DNA from: an uncultured Lachnospiraceae bacterium
GTDB taxonomy: Bacteria > Bacillota > Clostridia > Lachnospirales > Lachnospiraceae
Assembly (NCBI GenBank): GCA_900542015.1
Contig: UQLY01000005.1
Location: 124,001-188,000, forward strand
Length of the DNA: 64,000 bases
Direction of reading: 5' to 3'
The notes under the pieces were generated by a model. That model was not told the origin of the DNA and ran no database searches. It worked only from the letters and a program-made list of their open reading frames with translations. Position numbers and translations under genes: made by a program. Within the stretch, counting starts at the first letter, position 1. Each line of letters opens with the position of its first letter. This document shows, in pieces, positions 49,646 through 58,609 of this stretch.

Positions 49646-49990
49646 ATGCACATTTATAATAAGCTGTATTGTGATGCGGAGACAGAGCCGCAAAAGAGAA
49701 AAATCATACGCAAGATCAAATACCGCGCCGGGCTGGGAGATATTTATGTGATTGCCGTTTCCGACGGAGCGGATTATTTCGACCTGATTCCCGGATATGT
49801 ATTGAAGCAGAAGGCGTATCCCATGAAAGACATACATATTGTAGGGCTCGCGTCGGGCTACGAGAGCGCTTTGGAGCTGGTGCAGCAAATGATTGCGGAT
49901 TTTTCAAAGCATTATGAAACCTATCGGTTTAAAAATTCCTTCCTGCAGGAAAAAGAAATGAATTTTACCGGCTATCATAGGAAATATTAA
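49646..49990 (+). CDS. Conserved protein of unknown function
   Basis: The 114-residue soluble protein begins MHIYNKLYCDAETEPQKRKIIRK. It is predicted mixed alpha/beta, with a GLASGYESALELVQQMI helix near residue 73, and no membrane segment. I do not recognise the family. It starts after AGGTGA and ends 2 bases before the DUF2953 gene, so it probably belongs to the same operon as the sporulation-linked genes. Confidence 0.7.
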   Translation: MHIYNKLYCDAETEPQKRKIIRKIKYRAGLGDIYVIAVSDGADYFDLIPGYVLKQKAYPMKDIHIVGLASGYESALELVQQMIADFSKHYETYRFKNSFLQEKEMNFTGYHRKY

Positions 49991-49992
49991 AT

Positions 49993-50913
49993 ATGGAAAT
50001 AGTGTTATTGATATTAAAGATAATAGGGATTGTACTGCTTGCCGTGCTGGGGCTTTTACTCCTGCTTATCCTGATAGTCGTATTTTTTCCGGTCTCATAC
50101 AGGATCAACGCTTCCTATCAGGAGACGCTGACGGCGAAGGTAAAGGTTTCCTGGCTGTTTCATTTTGTTTCTGTTACTCTTGATTACGGCGAAAAGGGAA
50201 AGCGCTGCATACTGCGCCTGTTGGGAATCCCCCTTACGGATTTTCTGAACCCAAAGCCCAAAAAAGAAAAGAAAAAGGGCAAAAAGAAGAAAAGGCGGGC
50301 GGCAAAGAAACGAAACACCCGAAAGAAGCAGGATGCTCAAAGGCAGGATGCTCAAAGAAAACCCGACACGCAGCCGGACCCGGGAATGAAAAAAGAACCA
50401 CCCCCAAAGGAAGCGCCTCCACAGCAGAAAAACATTGCTGATTGGTTTGCAAAGCTGATCCGCTTTCCGGCAAGACTGTTGGAGGTTTTAAAAGGCATTT
50501 TGCAAAAGTGCAGGGATTTATGGAATAAAGGCGTCCATATCAGGGAAAAGCTGGCAAAATGGCTGGAAGTGCTCCAAAGAGAGCGGACGAAGATAGCGGT
50601 AGGAAAGGCGAAACGTCAGATTGTCCGCCTGTTGAAACAGATCCTGCCGCGCAAATGGAACGCTTATGTGGAGTTCGGATTTGACGATCCCGCCGTGACG
50701 GGGCAGATTTTAGGATATTACTGGATGTTAATCGGCGTGTGGGGCGGACATTTTATCTGCGTCCCGGATTTTGAACACAAAGTCTTTTCCGGCAATATAG
50801 AGGCGAAGGGGCGCATTCAGGTATTTCAACTGATTTATGCCGCATATCAGTTTATGTTTGACAAGGATCTTGTTTATTTAAGAAAATTAGGTTCGGAAAT
50901 CGATTCAGAATAG
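49993..50913 (+). CDS. DUF2953 membrane protein (YtfI-like)
   Basis: The 306-residue protein has a strong N-terminal membrane helix (residues 3-33). A basic, proline/lysine/glutamine-rich low-complexity linker covers about 90-150, with a QDAQR repeat. The C-terminal region has YVEFGFDDPAVTGQILGYYW, the conserved DUF2953 core. In Bacillus the homologue sits beside ytfJ, as here, which suggests a spore-coat or forespore membrane role; the function is not established. Confidence 0.8.
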   Translation: MEIVLLILKIIGIVLLAVLGLLLLLILIVVFFPVSYRINASYQETLTAKVKVSWLFHFVSVTLDYGEKGKRCILRLLGIPLTDFLNPKPKKEKKKGKKKKRRAAKKRNTRKKQDAQRQDAQRKPDTQPDPGMKKEPPPKEAPPQQKNIADWFAKLIRFPARLLEVLKGILQKCRDLWNKGVHIREKLAKWLEVLQRERTKIAVGKAKRQIVRLLKQILPRKWNAYVEFGFDDPAVTGQILGYYWMLIGVWGGHFICVPDFEHKVFSGNIEAKGRIQVFQLIYAAYQFMFDKDLVYLRKLGSEIDSE

Positions 50914-50940
50914 CAGATGCACAATAAATGGAGGAAAAAG

Positions 50941-51345
50941 ATGAGCGAGAACAATTTTGGAAATGTAATTACTTCTTTGATGAAGGGAATGGAAACGTTT
51001 CTTTCCACAAAAACCGTAGTCGGAGAGCCTACGCAGGTGGGTGATACGATTATCCTGCCTCTCGTGGACGTTACCTTCGGCGTAGGCGCAGCCGCAAACG
51101 CCAACGAGCAGAAGAACCTTGGCGGCGGCGGGATGAGCGGAAAAATGACGCCCAGCGCGGTGCTGGTAATCCGCAACGGACAGACAAGACTGGTCAATAT
51201 CAAGAATCAGGATACGGTTACAAAAATCATCGATATGATCCCGGATCTGGTGGACAAGTTTACTGCGCCCAAAGAGGATATGCAGGTAAGCGACGACGAA
51301 GCGGTGGATATCGCGTTTCCCGATGATGAGACGACCGGGCTGTAA
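50941..51345 (+). CDS. ytfJ: GerW family sporulation protein YtfJ
   Basis: The 134-residue protein has the family pattern VTFGVGAAANANEQKNLGGGGMSGKMTPSAVLVI near residue 40, a Gly-rich loop between two short beta elements. Family members are spore proteins needed for normal germination in Bacillus. The start is the ATG at 50941 with SD GGAGGAAAA. It pairs with DUF2953 upstream and is good evidence that the host forms spores. Confidence 0.88.
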   Translation: MSENNFGNVITSLMKGMETFLSTKTVVGEPTQVGDTIILPLVDVTFGVGAAANANEQKNLGGGGMSGKMTPSAVLVIRNGQTRLVNIKNQDTVTKIIDMIPDLVDKFTAPKEDMQVSDDEAVDIAFPDDETTGL

Positions 51346-51397
51346 TGGTATATTTTTGTCATGAAAAAGCATATCTATTTATAAAGGTAAAAATAAA

Positions 51398-51550
51398 ATG
51401 AGATGCTTGTCCGTGAAAAAAATAATTGGATTCAGTTGTTTTATGATTGCAGTCGGCATGTTTATCATGCTTTTTATAGAAAACGTATTGATTGCGATTA
51501 TTCTGATCGGGATTTTACTTCTGGTGGGGTATAATCTGTTTTGTTGTTGA
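51398..51550 (+). CDS. Small membrane protein, 50 residues
   Basis: The product is MRCLSVKKIIGFSCFMIAVG, then two short hydrophobic runs (about residues 9-27 and 29-46) and a CC end. This is a typical small hydrophobic membrane peptide. A modest SD (AAAGG, 51384-51387) precedes the ATG. It lies between ytfJ and the J-domain gene in the same direction. Function unknown; small membrane proteins of sporulation are possible relatives in role only. Confidence 0.5.
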   Translation: MRCLSVKKIIGFSCFMIAVGMFIMLFIENVLIAIILIGILLLVGYNLFCC

Positions 51551-51560
51551 CGGTGATAAT

Positions 51561-51998
51561 ATGGATAAAGAGTGGCTGTTTGCAGAAAATATCCGCTTAA
51601 ATAAGCTGGAACAGGAATTGACAGAGCAAAGAAAAATACTGGAGCTGGAAAAGGAAAAGCTTGCCGGAGAAAAAAGAGTGTTTGAACAGCAAAAGAAGGT
51701 GCTTGAAATAGGCTTCCAGAAGCTGGCGGCTGACAAGGAAATGTTTCGCGATGAAATAAAAAAGCAGCAGAAAGATCTGCGCGAAAAGGCGTCGAAGGCT
51801 CAAAAAGAAATGCCGGGCGGCTTTCGCGGTCCGGGATTTTTCAGCGGCGTAACGGGTTATGCTTCTTTGAAGAAACGGTACAAGGAGTTGATCAGGATTT
51901 ATCATCCCGATAATAAAAACGGAGATTCCTTTGCCGTCGCGTGCATTAACAGGGAATATGAGATTTTAAGAGAGCAGTATGGGAATAAGAAATGTTGA
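51561..51998 (+). CDS. J-domain protein with N-terminal coiled coil
   Basis: The 145-residue protein has a coiled coil (residues 8-85, heptads rich in Lys, Glu and Leu), a short Gly-rich linker and a C-terminal J-like domain. In the J domain, YKELIRIYHPDNKNG carries the HPD tripeptide that activates Hsp70. The J domain is at the C-terminus and short, unlike DnaJ. It may bring an Hsp70, such as HscC elsewhere in this window, to a membrane or complex. No zinc region is present. Confidence 0.78.
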   Translation: MDKEWLFAENIRLNKLEQELTEQRKILELEKEKLAGEKRVFEQQKKVLEIGFQKLAADKEMFRDEIKKQQKDLREKASKAQKEMPGGFRGPGFFSGVTGYASLKKRYKELIRIYHPDNKNGDSFAVACINREYEILREQYGNKKC

Positions 51999-52013
51999 AA
52001 TTGGCAAAAAAAT

Positions 52014-52040
52014 AAAAGGACCGATCGCATCGATCCTTTT
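52014..52040. terminator. Bidirectional terminator between J-domain gene and rpmB
   Basis: AAAAGGACCGAT, loop CGC, ATCGATCCTTTT (one G-T wobble). T-rich sequence follows on both strands. Confidence 0.8.
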
Positions 52041-52044
52041 TCTT

Positions 52045-52230
52045 TTAAGCTCTTTCAACTAAACCGGATTTTAAACAAGATGTACACACGTGCATTGTCT
52101 TGGTCGCTCCGTTTACTTTGCATTTCACGTTCTTAACGTTGGAATTCCAAATACGATTGGATCTTCTATGAGAATGGCTGACGTTATTTCCGAAATGAGC
52201 GCCTTTACCACAGATATCACATTTAGCCAT
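52045..52230 (-). CDS. rpmB: 50S ribosomal protein L28
   Basis: The 61-residue ribosomal protein begins MAKCDICGKGAHFGNNVSHS. It has two CxxC pairs (CDIC near 4 and CTSC near 49), so it is the zinc-binding form. SD AGGAGG is 8 bases upstream of the ATG. It is monocistronic on the minus strand with its own promoter, as is usual in Clostridia. A zinc-free paralogue may exist elsewhere. Confidence 0.95.
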   Translation of the reverse strand: MAKCDICGKGAHFGNNVSHSHRRSNRIWNSNVKNVKCKVNGATKTMHVCTSCLKSGLVERA

Positions 52231-52272
52231 AATTGCACCTCCTAATCAAAAAAATTGACTCACAACATGAAT

Positions 52273-52301
52273 ATACTATCAGATTTGTAATTGTTTTGCA
52301 A
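52273..52301 (-). promoter_or_regulatory. Promoter of rpmB
   Basis: On the minus strand: TTGCAA (52301-52296), 17 bases, TAGTAT (52278-52273). Confidence 0.7.
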
Positions 52302-52328
52302 GTATTAAATTTAATATTTCAAAAGATA

Positions 52329-52357
52329 TTCCATTTTACGGAAATAATTGCTATAAT
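52329..52357 (+). promoter_or_regulatory. Promoter of asp23-fakA-recG
   Basis: TTCCAT (52329-52334), 17 bases, perfect TATAAT (52352-52357). Confidence 0.65.
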
Positions 52358-52400
52358 ACATTATTATGACGATATGATTATGACCAAGGGAGGTATCGCT

Positions 52401-52757
52401 ATGAAAAGTATGATGAATACACACCTGGGAAACATTGCAATAGATCGGGATGTCATTGCTAATTATGCAGGAAGTGTCGCCGTTGAGTGTTTCGGCATTG
52501 TCGGGATGGCAAGCGTGAATGTCAAAGACGGCTTTGTACGGCTGTTGAAACCGGACAGCTTATCCACGGGAATTACCGTTTTGATCAAAAACTCCGGCAT
52601 CAGCTTCGACTTCCATCTGATCGTTGCTTATGGGGTGAACATTCTCACTGTTTCAGATAATTTGATCAGCACTGTAAAATATAAGGTTGAAGAATTTACA
52701 GGTTTAAAAGTAGAAAAAGTCAACATCTTCGTGGAAGGTGTTCGAGTAATCGATTAA
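52401..52757 (+). CDS. Asp23/Gls24 family protein
   Basis: The 118-residue protein has the family core TGITVLIKNSGISFDFHLIVAYGVNI and a C-terminal VNIFVEGVRV strand. The start is the ATG at 52401 behind GGGAGGT; the frame to 52233 runs back through the promoter. The Firmicute order asp23 (yloU), fakA (yloV), recG is kept. It is thought to act in envelope stress and fatty-acid kinase biology, but the detailed function is unclear. Confidence 0.9.
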   Translation: MKSMMNTHLGNIAIDRDVIANYAGSVAVECFGIVGMASVNVKDGFVRLLKPDSLSTGITVLIKNSGISFDFHLIVAYGVNILTVSDNLISTVKYKVEEFTGLKVEKVNIFVEGVRVID

Positions 52758-52770
52758 GGAGGATTTGATT

Positions 52771-54456
52771 GTGGCTGCAAATACCATCGACAACAGAATG
52801 CTTTGCAAAATGTTTTTGGCGGGAGCAAAGAATCTGGAAGCCAATAAGGAGTATATTAACGAATTAAACGTTTTTCCGGTTCCCGACGGTGATACCGGAA
52901 CGAATATGACAATGACCATTATGTCTGCGGCGAAGGAAGTCGCAGCTCTCGGCGAAGATACGGATATGAAAGTGATTGCAAAAGCGATCTCCTCCGGTTC
53001 CCTAAGAGGCGCAAGGGGCAATTCGGGCGTTATTCTTTCCCAGCTTTGCCGCGGCTTTTGCAAAGTCATCGGCGGCGTTGAGGAAATCGACAAGGAAACC
53101 CTTGCCAGAGCCTGTGAAAAGGCGGTAGAAAGCGCTTATAAGGCGGTTATGAAGCCGAAAGAAGGCACGATCTTAACGGTGGCAAAAGGAGCCTGTGAAA
53201 AAGCCGTGGATATGGCGGAAGATCCCGATGCGGATCTGGATACCTGCATTGATGAAATCATTGCCTACGCCAGGAAAATCCTCGCCAAGACGCCGGAAAT
53301 GCTGCCGGTTTTGAAACAGGCGGGCGTCGTGGACTCAGGCGGACAGGGACTGATCGAGTTTTTTACGGGCGCGCAGAAGGCTTTCCGGGGAGAAGAGCTT
53401 GATCTTACCATCAATCCCGCTTCCGCAACGCCGGGCAGCGGCAGGGCGAATACGGACAGCCGCGCAATCGATACTTCCGATATAAAATACGGTTACTGTA
53501 CGGAATTTATCATTATGCTGGATCGTCTTTTCAATATCAAGCATGAAATGGATTTTAAAGAATATCTGGAGTCCATCGGCGATTCCATCGTTGTCGTAGC
53601 CGACGACGATATTGTAAAGGTGCATGTGCATACCAACGACCCCGGTTTAGCGATTCAGAAGGCGCTGACCTACGGTTCTTTGTCCAATATGAAGATCGAC
53701 AATATGCGCTTAGAGCACCAGGAAAAGCTGTTTAAAGAAGAGCAGGTCAAGGCGGCAGCCGCAGCAGAGGAAGCGCCGGCAAAGAAGGAGCATAAGGCGG
53801 TCGGCTTTATTTCGGTTTCCATCGGCGACGGACTGAACGCGATTTTCCGCGATCTGGGCGTTGATCAGATTATCGAAGGCGGGCAGACCATGAATCCCAG
53901 CACCGACGACATCTTAAACGCCATCGACGCCGTGGATGCGGATACGGTATTCGTGTTCCCGAACAATAAAAACATTATTATGGCGGCAAATCAGGCGAAA
54001 ACCATGGTATCGGATAAAGAAGTGATCGTGATCCCCACCAAAAATATTCCTCAGGGCATTACCGCGATCATCAGTTTCGTACCGGAGCTGTCCGCAGCGG
54101 AAAACGAAGCAAATATGACCGAAGAAATCAACAATGTGGCGACCGGTCAGGTTACCTATGCGGTACGCGATACGGAAATTGACGGAAAGACCATTCATGA
54201 AAATGATATCATGGGTATCGGCGACTACGGTATGTTAGCCGTAGGCACGGATATTGCGGGTACTACAATGGAAATGATTGAACAGATGCTTGCGGATCTT
54301 GATGCGGAGCTGATCAGTATTTATTACGGAGCGGAAGTGTCGGAAGAAGATGCAAACGAACTGTTTGACAAAGTGGCGAAAGCGCACCCCGATTGCGATG
54401 TGGAACTGCAGTTTGGCGGTCAGCCTGTTTACTATTATGTTGTTTCGGCAGAGTAA
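52771..54456 (+). CDS. fakA: Fatty acid kinase catalytic subunit (FakA/DAK2)
   Basis: This enzyme phosphorylates fatty acids bound by FakB. The 561-residue protein has the DhaL-type domain first (NVFPVPDGDTGTNMTMT near residue 30, where acidic residues bind Mg-ATP; then GARGNSGVILSQ). The FakA middle domain follows, then an EDD/DegV-like C-terminal part. The start is the GTG at 52771 behind AAGGAGG, not the TTG at 52765. A three-fold CAGAGTAA repeat lies around its stop codon. Confidence 0.9.
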   Translation: MAANTIDNRMLCKMFLAGAKNLEANKEYINELNVFPVPDGDTGTNMTMTIMSAAKEVAALGEDTDMKVIAKAISSGSLRGARGNSGVILSQLCRGFCKVIGGVEEIDKETLARACEKAVESAYKAVMKPKEGTILTVAKGACEKAVDMAEDPDADLDTCIDEIIAYARKILAKTPEMLPVLKQAGVVDSGGQGLIEFFTGAQKAFRGEELDLTINPASATPGSGRANTDSRAIDTSDIKYGYCTEFIIMLDRLFNIKHEMDFKEYLESIGDSIVVVADDDIVKVHVHTNDPGLAIQKALTYGSLSNMKIDNMRLEHQEKLFKEEQVKAAAAAEEAPAKKEHKAVGFISVSIGDGLNAIFRDLGVDQIIEGGQTMNPSTDDILNAIDAVDADTVFVFPNNKNIIMAANQAKTMVSDKEVIVIPTKNIPQGITAIISFVPELSAAENEANMTEEINNVATGQVTYAVRDTEIDGKTIHENDIMGIGDYGMLAVGTDIAGTTMEMIEQMLADLDAELISIYYGAEVSEEDANELFDKVAKAHPDCDVELQFGGQPVYYYVVSAE

Positions 54457-54488
54457 AAAATTTTGACAGAGTAAAAACGGCAGAGTAA
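54449..54488 (+). repeat. CAGAGTAA repeated three times at the end of fakA
   Basis: CAGAGTAA occurs at 54449-54456 (including the fakA stop), 54467-54474 and 54481-54488, reaching to 7 bases before the recG start. Confidence 0.6.
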
Positions 54489-54494
54489 GAAAAC

Positions 54495-56555
54495 ATGAAT
54501 TTCAATACCAGCATGAAAGAGCTGAAGGGCATCGGTGATAAAAACGGTGCCCTTTTTCATAAACTGAATATCGATACGGTGGGCGATCTGCTGCAATATT
54601 TTCCGCGAGCCTATGAAAACTTCCGGGAGCCCGTGACCTTGCGGGAGGGCGCGGGCATGGAAAAGGCTGCCGTGACGGCGGTTGTCGCAGGAGAGCCGGC
54701 GCTGACCCGCGTCAAAAGGTATCAGATCCTGCGTTTCCCTGCGAAGGATACGGAAGGCAACAGCTTTATCGTCCGCATTTTTAATATGCCGTATCTGAAA
54801 AAGACGATCCGCCCGGGCGGAGAATATGTTTTTTACGGAAAAATACTGACCGTGGCGGACCATTTGCAAATGGATCAGCCGAGAATGTACAAGCCGGACA
54901 AGTATTTGGAAATGACGAAAGGTCTGCTTCCAGTCTATTCGTGCACGAAGGGGCTTTCCAACGATGCGATCCGCAAATACGTAACGCTCGCGCTCAAGGA
55001 AATGGAAGGAAGGATTACCGATCCTTTGCCGGAAGCGTTTCTGTTATCCCATGCTTTCCCGGATTATGAAAAGACCCTTGGCGCCATACACAATCCCGAT
55101 ACCGGGGAAATACTGTATCAGGCAAAAAAGAGAATTTCCTACGAAGAATTCTTTTATTTTCTGTTGTCCGTAAGACAAAATCAGAGCCATGATATTTTAA
55201 CAACGCAGGAAAACCGTTTTATCGAATGCGCCCAGACCGGACGGCTGATCGAAGCGCTGCCTTTTACACTGACGGATTCCCAGCTCAAAGCATGGCATGA
55301 GATAGAATCGGATCTTTACGGGGGAACGATCTGCAACAGATTGTTGCAGGGCGACGTGGGCTGCGGGAAAACCATGATCGCGGTGCTTGCCCTGCTTTGC
55401 TGCGTCTGCAACGGCAGACAGGGCGCTTTTATGGCGCCTACGGAGGTGCTTGCGCTGCAGCATTTTAAGCTGATTGAGGATATGACGAAACAATACGGTC
55501 TCCCGTTTCGTCCGGTACTGTTGACGGGCAGCGTCCGCGCCAGGGAAAAGAGAGAAGCATATGAAGAAATCGCTGCGGGAACGGTCAATCTGGTAATCGG
55601 GACCCATGCTCTTTTGGAGGACGCCGTGCAGTTTCAAAAATTAGGGCTTGTGGTAACCGACGAACAGCACCGCTTTGGCGTAAGGCAGCGCACTGTCCTA
55701 AGCGGAAAAGGAAAAGAGGTCCATACCATCGTCATGTCGGCGACGCCGATCCCGCGGTCTTTGGCGATGATTTTATACGGCGGGCTTGCCGTTTCCACAA
55801 TACCGGAGCTGCCGGGCAACCGTCTCCCGATTAAAAATGCGGTGGTGGATACCCGATACCGCCCGACCGCATATAAATTTATGAAAGATGAAATCGCCAA
55901 AGGAAGACAGGTATATGTGATCTGCCCCATGGTGGAATCCGGTATCATGGAGGAGCTGGAAAACGTGGAGGATTACAGCGAAAAGCTGAGAAGCGTTTTT
56001 GACGACCGCATCAGGATCGCAACCCTTCACGGCAAGATGAAGGGCGCGGAGAAAAACCGCATTATGGAAGAGTTTTCCGCGGGAAATTATGATATTCTCG
56101 TTTCGACCACCGTCATTGAAGTGGGAATCAACGTGCCCAACGCCACGGTCATGATGATTGAGAACGCGGAACGGTTCGGGCTTGCGGCGCTGCATCAGCT
56201 CAGAGGGCGCGTGGGCAGGGGCGAACATCAGTCCTACTGCATTTTTGTGGACACCACTGGAAATGAAAAAAGCAAAAAGAGACTGGAAATCCTGGGCAGG
56301 ACCAACGACGGCTTTGAAATCGCCAACGCGGACCTGAAAATGCGGGGACCCGGAGAAATGTCGGGCACTTTGCAAAGCGGCGACACCGGCTTTGTCTATG
56401 CGGATATTTACGAGGATGCGGATATGCTGTATCTGGCAAATGAAGATGTGGATACATTATTGAAGGAAGATGCCTCCCTCTCAAAACCGGAGCACCGGCT
56501 GTTGAAACAGAAATGGCAGGACGTTATGCAAAACGGATATCTTCATACCATATGA
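54495..56555 (+). CDS. recG: ATP-dependent DNA helicase RecG
   Basis: RecG remodels stalled replication forks and branch structures. The 686-residue protein has an N-terminal wedge/OB domain and helicase motifs. Motif I is LLQGDVGCGKTMIA near residue 282, motif II is TDEQHRFG (the DEQH variant) near 390, and motif VI is QLRGRVGRGEHQSYC near 567. No clear SD precedes the ATG at 54495. It follows fakA after 38 bases. Confidence 0.95.
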   Translation: MNFNTSMKELKGIGDKNGALFHKLNIDTVGDLLQYFPRAYENFREPVTLREGAGMEKAAVTAVVAGEPALTRVKRYQILRFPAKDTEGNSFIVRIFNMPYLKKTIRPGGEYVFYGKILTVADHLQMDQPRMYKPDKYLEMTKGLLPVYSCTKGLSNDAIRKYVTLALKEMEGRITDPLPEAFLLSHAFPDYEKTLGAIHNPDTGEILYQAKKRISYEEFFYFLLSVRQNQSHDILTTQENRFIECAQTGRLIEALPFTLTDSQLKAWHEIESDLYGGTICNRLLQGDVGCGKTMIAVLALLCCVCNGRQGAFMAPTEVLALQHFKLIEDMTKQYGLPFRPVLLTGSVRAREKREAYEEIAAGTVNLVIGTHALLEDAVQFQKLGLVVTDEQHRFGVRQRTVLSGKGKEVHTIVMSATPIPRSLAMILYGGLAVSTIPELPGNRLPIKNAVVDTRYRPTAYKFMKDEIAKGRQVYVICPMVESGIMEELENVEDYSEKLRSVFDDRIRIATLHGKMKGAEKNRIMEEFSAGNYDILVSTTVIEVGINVPNATVMMIENAERFGLAALHQLRGRVGRGEHQSYCIFVDTTGNEKSKKRLEILGRTNDGFEIANADLKMRGPGEMSGTLQSGDTGFVYADIYEDADMLYLANEDVDTLLKEDASLSKPEHRLLKQKWQDVMQNGYLHTI

Positions 56556-56581
56556 CTTTACACAATATCCTGTATTTTTGA

Positions 56582-56609
56582 TTGAAATAATTTCAAGTTA
56601 TGGTATAAT
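56582..56609 (+). promoter_or_regulatory. Promoter of the type IIA topoisomerase operon
   Basis: TTGAAA (56582-56587), 16 bases, perfect TATAAT (56604-56609). Confidence 0.75.
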
Positions 56610-56675
56610 ATCAACGTATTGGCAAAAATATGCCGAGAGTATCGTGTAAGAACCAAGAAACGGAGTTGTAAAATC

Positions 56676-58598
56676 ATGGCAAAGGCTACGGATTATGATG
56701 CGTCCAGTATTAAGGTGCTGGAGGGACTGGAGGCTGTCAGGGTCAGACCGGGAATGTATATCGGCAGCGTCTCCACCAAGGGTCTGAACCATTTAATTTA
56801 TGAAATTGTAGATAATTCGGTGGACGAGCATCTCGCCGGATTTTGTTCGCATATTAAAGTATGTCTGGAAAAGGACGGTTCCGCTACCGTCAGCGACAAC
56901 GGGCGCGGTATCCCCGTCGAAATGCACGAAAAGGGCGTCAGCGCAGAACGTCTGGTATTTACCACGCTTCATGCGGGCGGTAAGTTTGACGATTCCGCCT
57001 ATAAGACAAGCGGCGGACTGCACGGCGTGGGTTCTTCGGTTGTCAACGCCCTGAGCGCCTATTTAACGGTCCGCATTTCCAGAGGCGGGCATGTATACGA
57101 GGATAAATATGAAAGAGGCGTTCCCGTCATGGAACTGGAAAACGGGCTGCTTCCCGTGGTGGGCAAGAGTAAGGAGACCGGGACGACGATCAATTTCCTG
57201 CCCGACGGAGAGATTTTTGACCGCACCTGGTTTAAGGCGGACGACGTTAAGAGCAGACTGCATGAAACCGCCTACCTCAATCCGGAACTGACCATCGAAT
57301 TTGAAGACCGCCGCGGGGAAGAAGTGGATTCCGAGATTTTCCATGAACCGGAGGGAATCGTAGGCTTTGTTAAGGCGATGAACGCTTCCAAAGAGACGGT
57401 CAGCGACGTGATCTATTTTAAAGGCGAGGCGGAAGGAATCGCCGTGGAATGCGCGTTCCAGTATGTCAACGAATTTCACGAAAACGTCATGGGCTTTTGC
57501 AACAATATCCACAACGCGGAAGGCGGCACCCATATTACGGGCTTTAAGTCCTCCTTTACCAATGTGATCAATTCCTATGCGAGAGAGCTGAATATTTTAA
57601 AGGAAAAGGACCAGAATTTTACCGGCGCGGACGTTAGAAACGGCATGACGGCGATTGTCTCCATCAAGCACCCTGATCCCCGTTTTGAAGGACAGACCAA
57701 GACAAAGCTGGATAATCAGGACGCGGCGAAGGTTGTCAGCAAAGTGACCGGAGACGAGGTAATCCGGTATTTCGACCGCAATCTGGAAACCTTAAAGGCG
57801 GTTATCGGCTGCGCGGAAAAGGCGGCGAAAATCCGCAAGACAGAGGAAAAGGCAAAGACCAATATGCTGACAAAGCAAAAATTTTCCTTTGATTCCAACG
57901 GAAAACTCGCAAACTGCGAGTCAAGGGACGCGGAGAAGTGCGAGATTTTCATTGTCGAAGGAGATTCTGCGGGCGGTTCGGCAAAAACTGCAAGAAACCG
58001 CAAATATCAGGCGATTCTGCCGATCAGGGGCAAAATCCTCAACGTGGAAAAGGCGAGTATGGACAAGGTTTTGGCAAACGCGGAGATCAAGACGATGATC
58101 AATGCTTTCGGCTGCGGCTTTTCCGAAGGCTACGGCAATGATTTTGACATTTCAAAGCTGCGTTACAACAAGATTATCATTATGGCGGATGCGGATGTGG
58201 ACGGCGCTCATATTTCCACGCTGTTGCTGACGTTATTTTACCGTTTCATGCCCGAACTGATCAGCGCGGGGCATGTTTATATCGCGATGCCGCCTTTGTA
58301 TAAGGCGATGCCTTCCAAGGGGAAGGAAGAGTATCTTTATGACGACAAAGCGCTGGAAAAATACCGTAAAACCCATAAAGGTCCTTTTACGCTGCAGCGA
58401 TACAAAGGGCTTGGGGAAATGGACGCCAGCCAGCTTTGGGAGACGACCTTAAATCCCGAGACGCGTAAGCTGAAGCTGGTGGAAATCGACGATAATTTCC
58501 AGGCGGATAAGATTACCGAAATGCTGATGGGCACGGAGGTGCCGCCCAGAAAGAAATACATATACGATCATGCAAACGAAGCTTTACTTGACATTTAA
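56676..58598 (+). CDS. parE: Type IIA topoisomerase B subunit (ParE/GyrB-like)
   Basis: This ATPase subunit drives strand passage. The 640-residue protein has the GHKL ATPase motifs (EIVDNSVDEHLAG near residue 44, SDNGRGIPV near 73, GGLHGVGSSVVNAL near 112). The TOPRIM domain has EGDSAGGSA near 427 and DADVDGAHI near 507. The start is the ATG at 56676 with SD CGGAG. It lies apart from the usual dnaA-recF-gyrB region and is followed by a C-terminally simpler A subunit. The pair is therefore called topoisomerase IV, with gyrase as the alternative. Confidence 0.85.
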   Translation: MAKATDYDASSIKVLEGLEAVRVRPGMYIGSVSTKGLNHLIYEIVDNSVDEHLAGFCSHIKVCLEKDGSATVSDNGRGIPVEMHEKGVSAERLVFTTLHAGGKFDDSAYKTSGGLHGVGSSVVNALSAYLTVRISRGGHVYEDKYERGVPVMELENGLLPVVGKSKETGTTINFLPDGEIFDRTWFKADDVKSRLHETAYLNPELTIEFEDRRGEEVDSEIFHEPEGIVGFVKAMNASKETVSDVIYFKGEAEGIAVECAFQYVNEFHENVMGFCNNIHNAEGGTHITGFKSSFTNVINSYARELNILKEKDQNFTGADVRNGMTAIVSIKHPDPRFEGQTKTKLDNQDAAKVVSKVTGDEVIRYFDRNLETLKAVIGCAEKAAKIRKTEEKAKTNMLTKQKFSFDSNGKLANCESRDAEKCEIFIVEGDSAGGSAKTARNRKYQAILPIRGKILNVEKASMDKVLANAEIKTMINAFGCGFSEGYGNDFDISKLRYNKIIIMADADVDGAHISTLLLTLFYRFMPELISAGHVYIAMPPLYKAMPSKGKEEYLYDDKALEKYRKTHKGPFTLQRYKGLGEMDASQLWETTLNPETRKLKLVEIDDNFQADKITEMLMGTEVPPRKKYIYDHANEALLDI

Positions 58599-58609
58599 GG
58601 GAGACGGCA

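Noticed and set aside
52233..52400. Extended N-terminus of the Asp23 protein
   Set aside because: It runs through the TATAAT promoter region. The ATG at 52401 has SD GGGAGGT.
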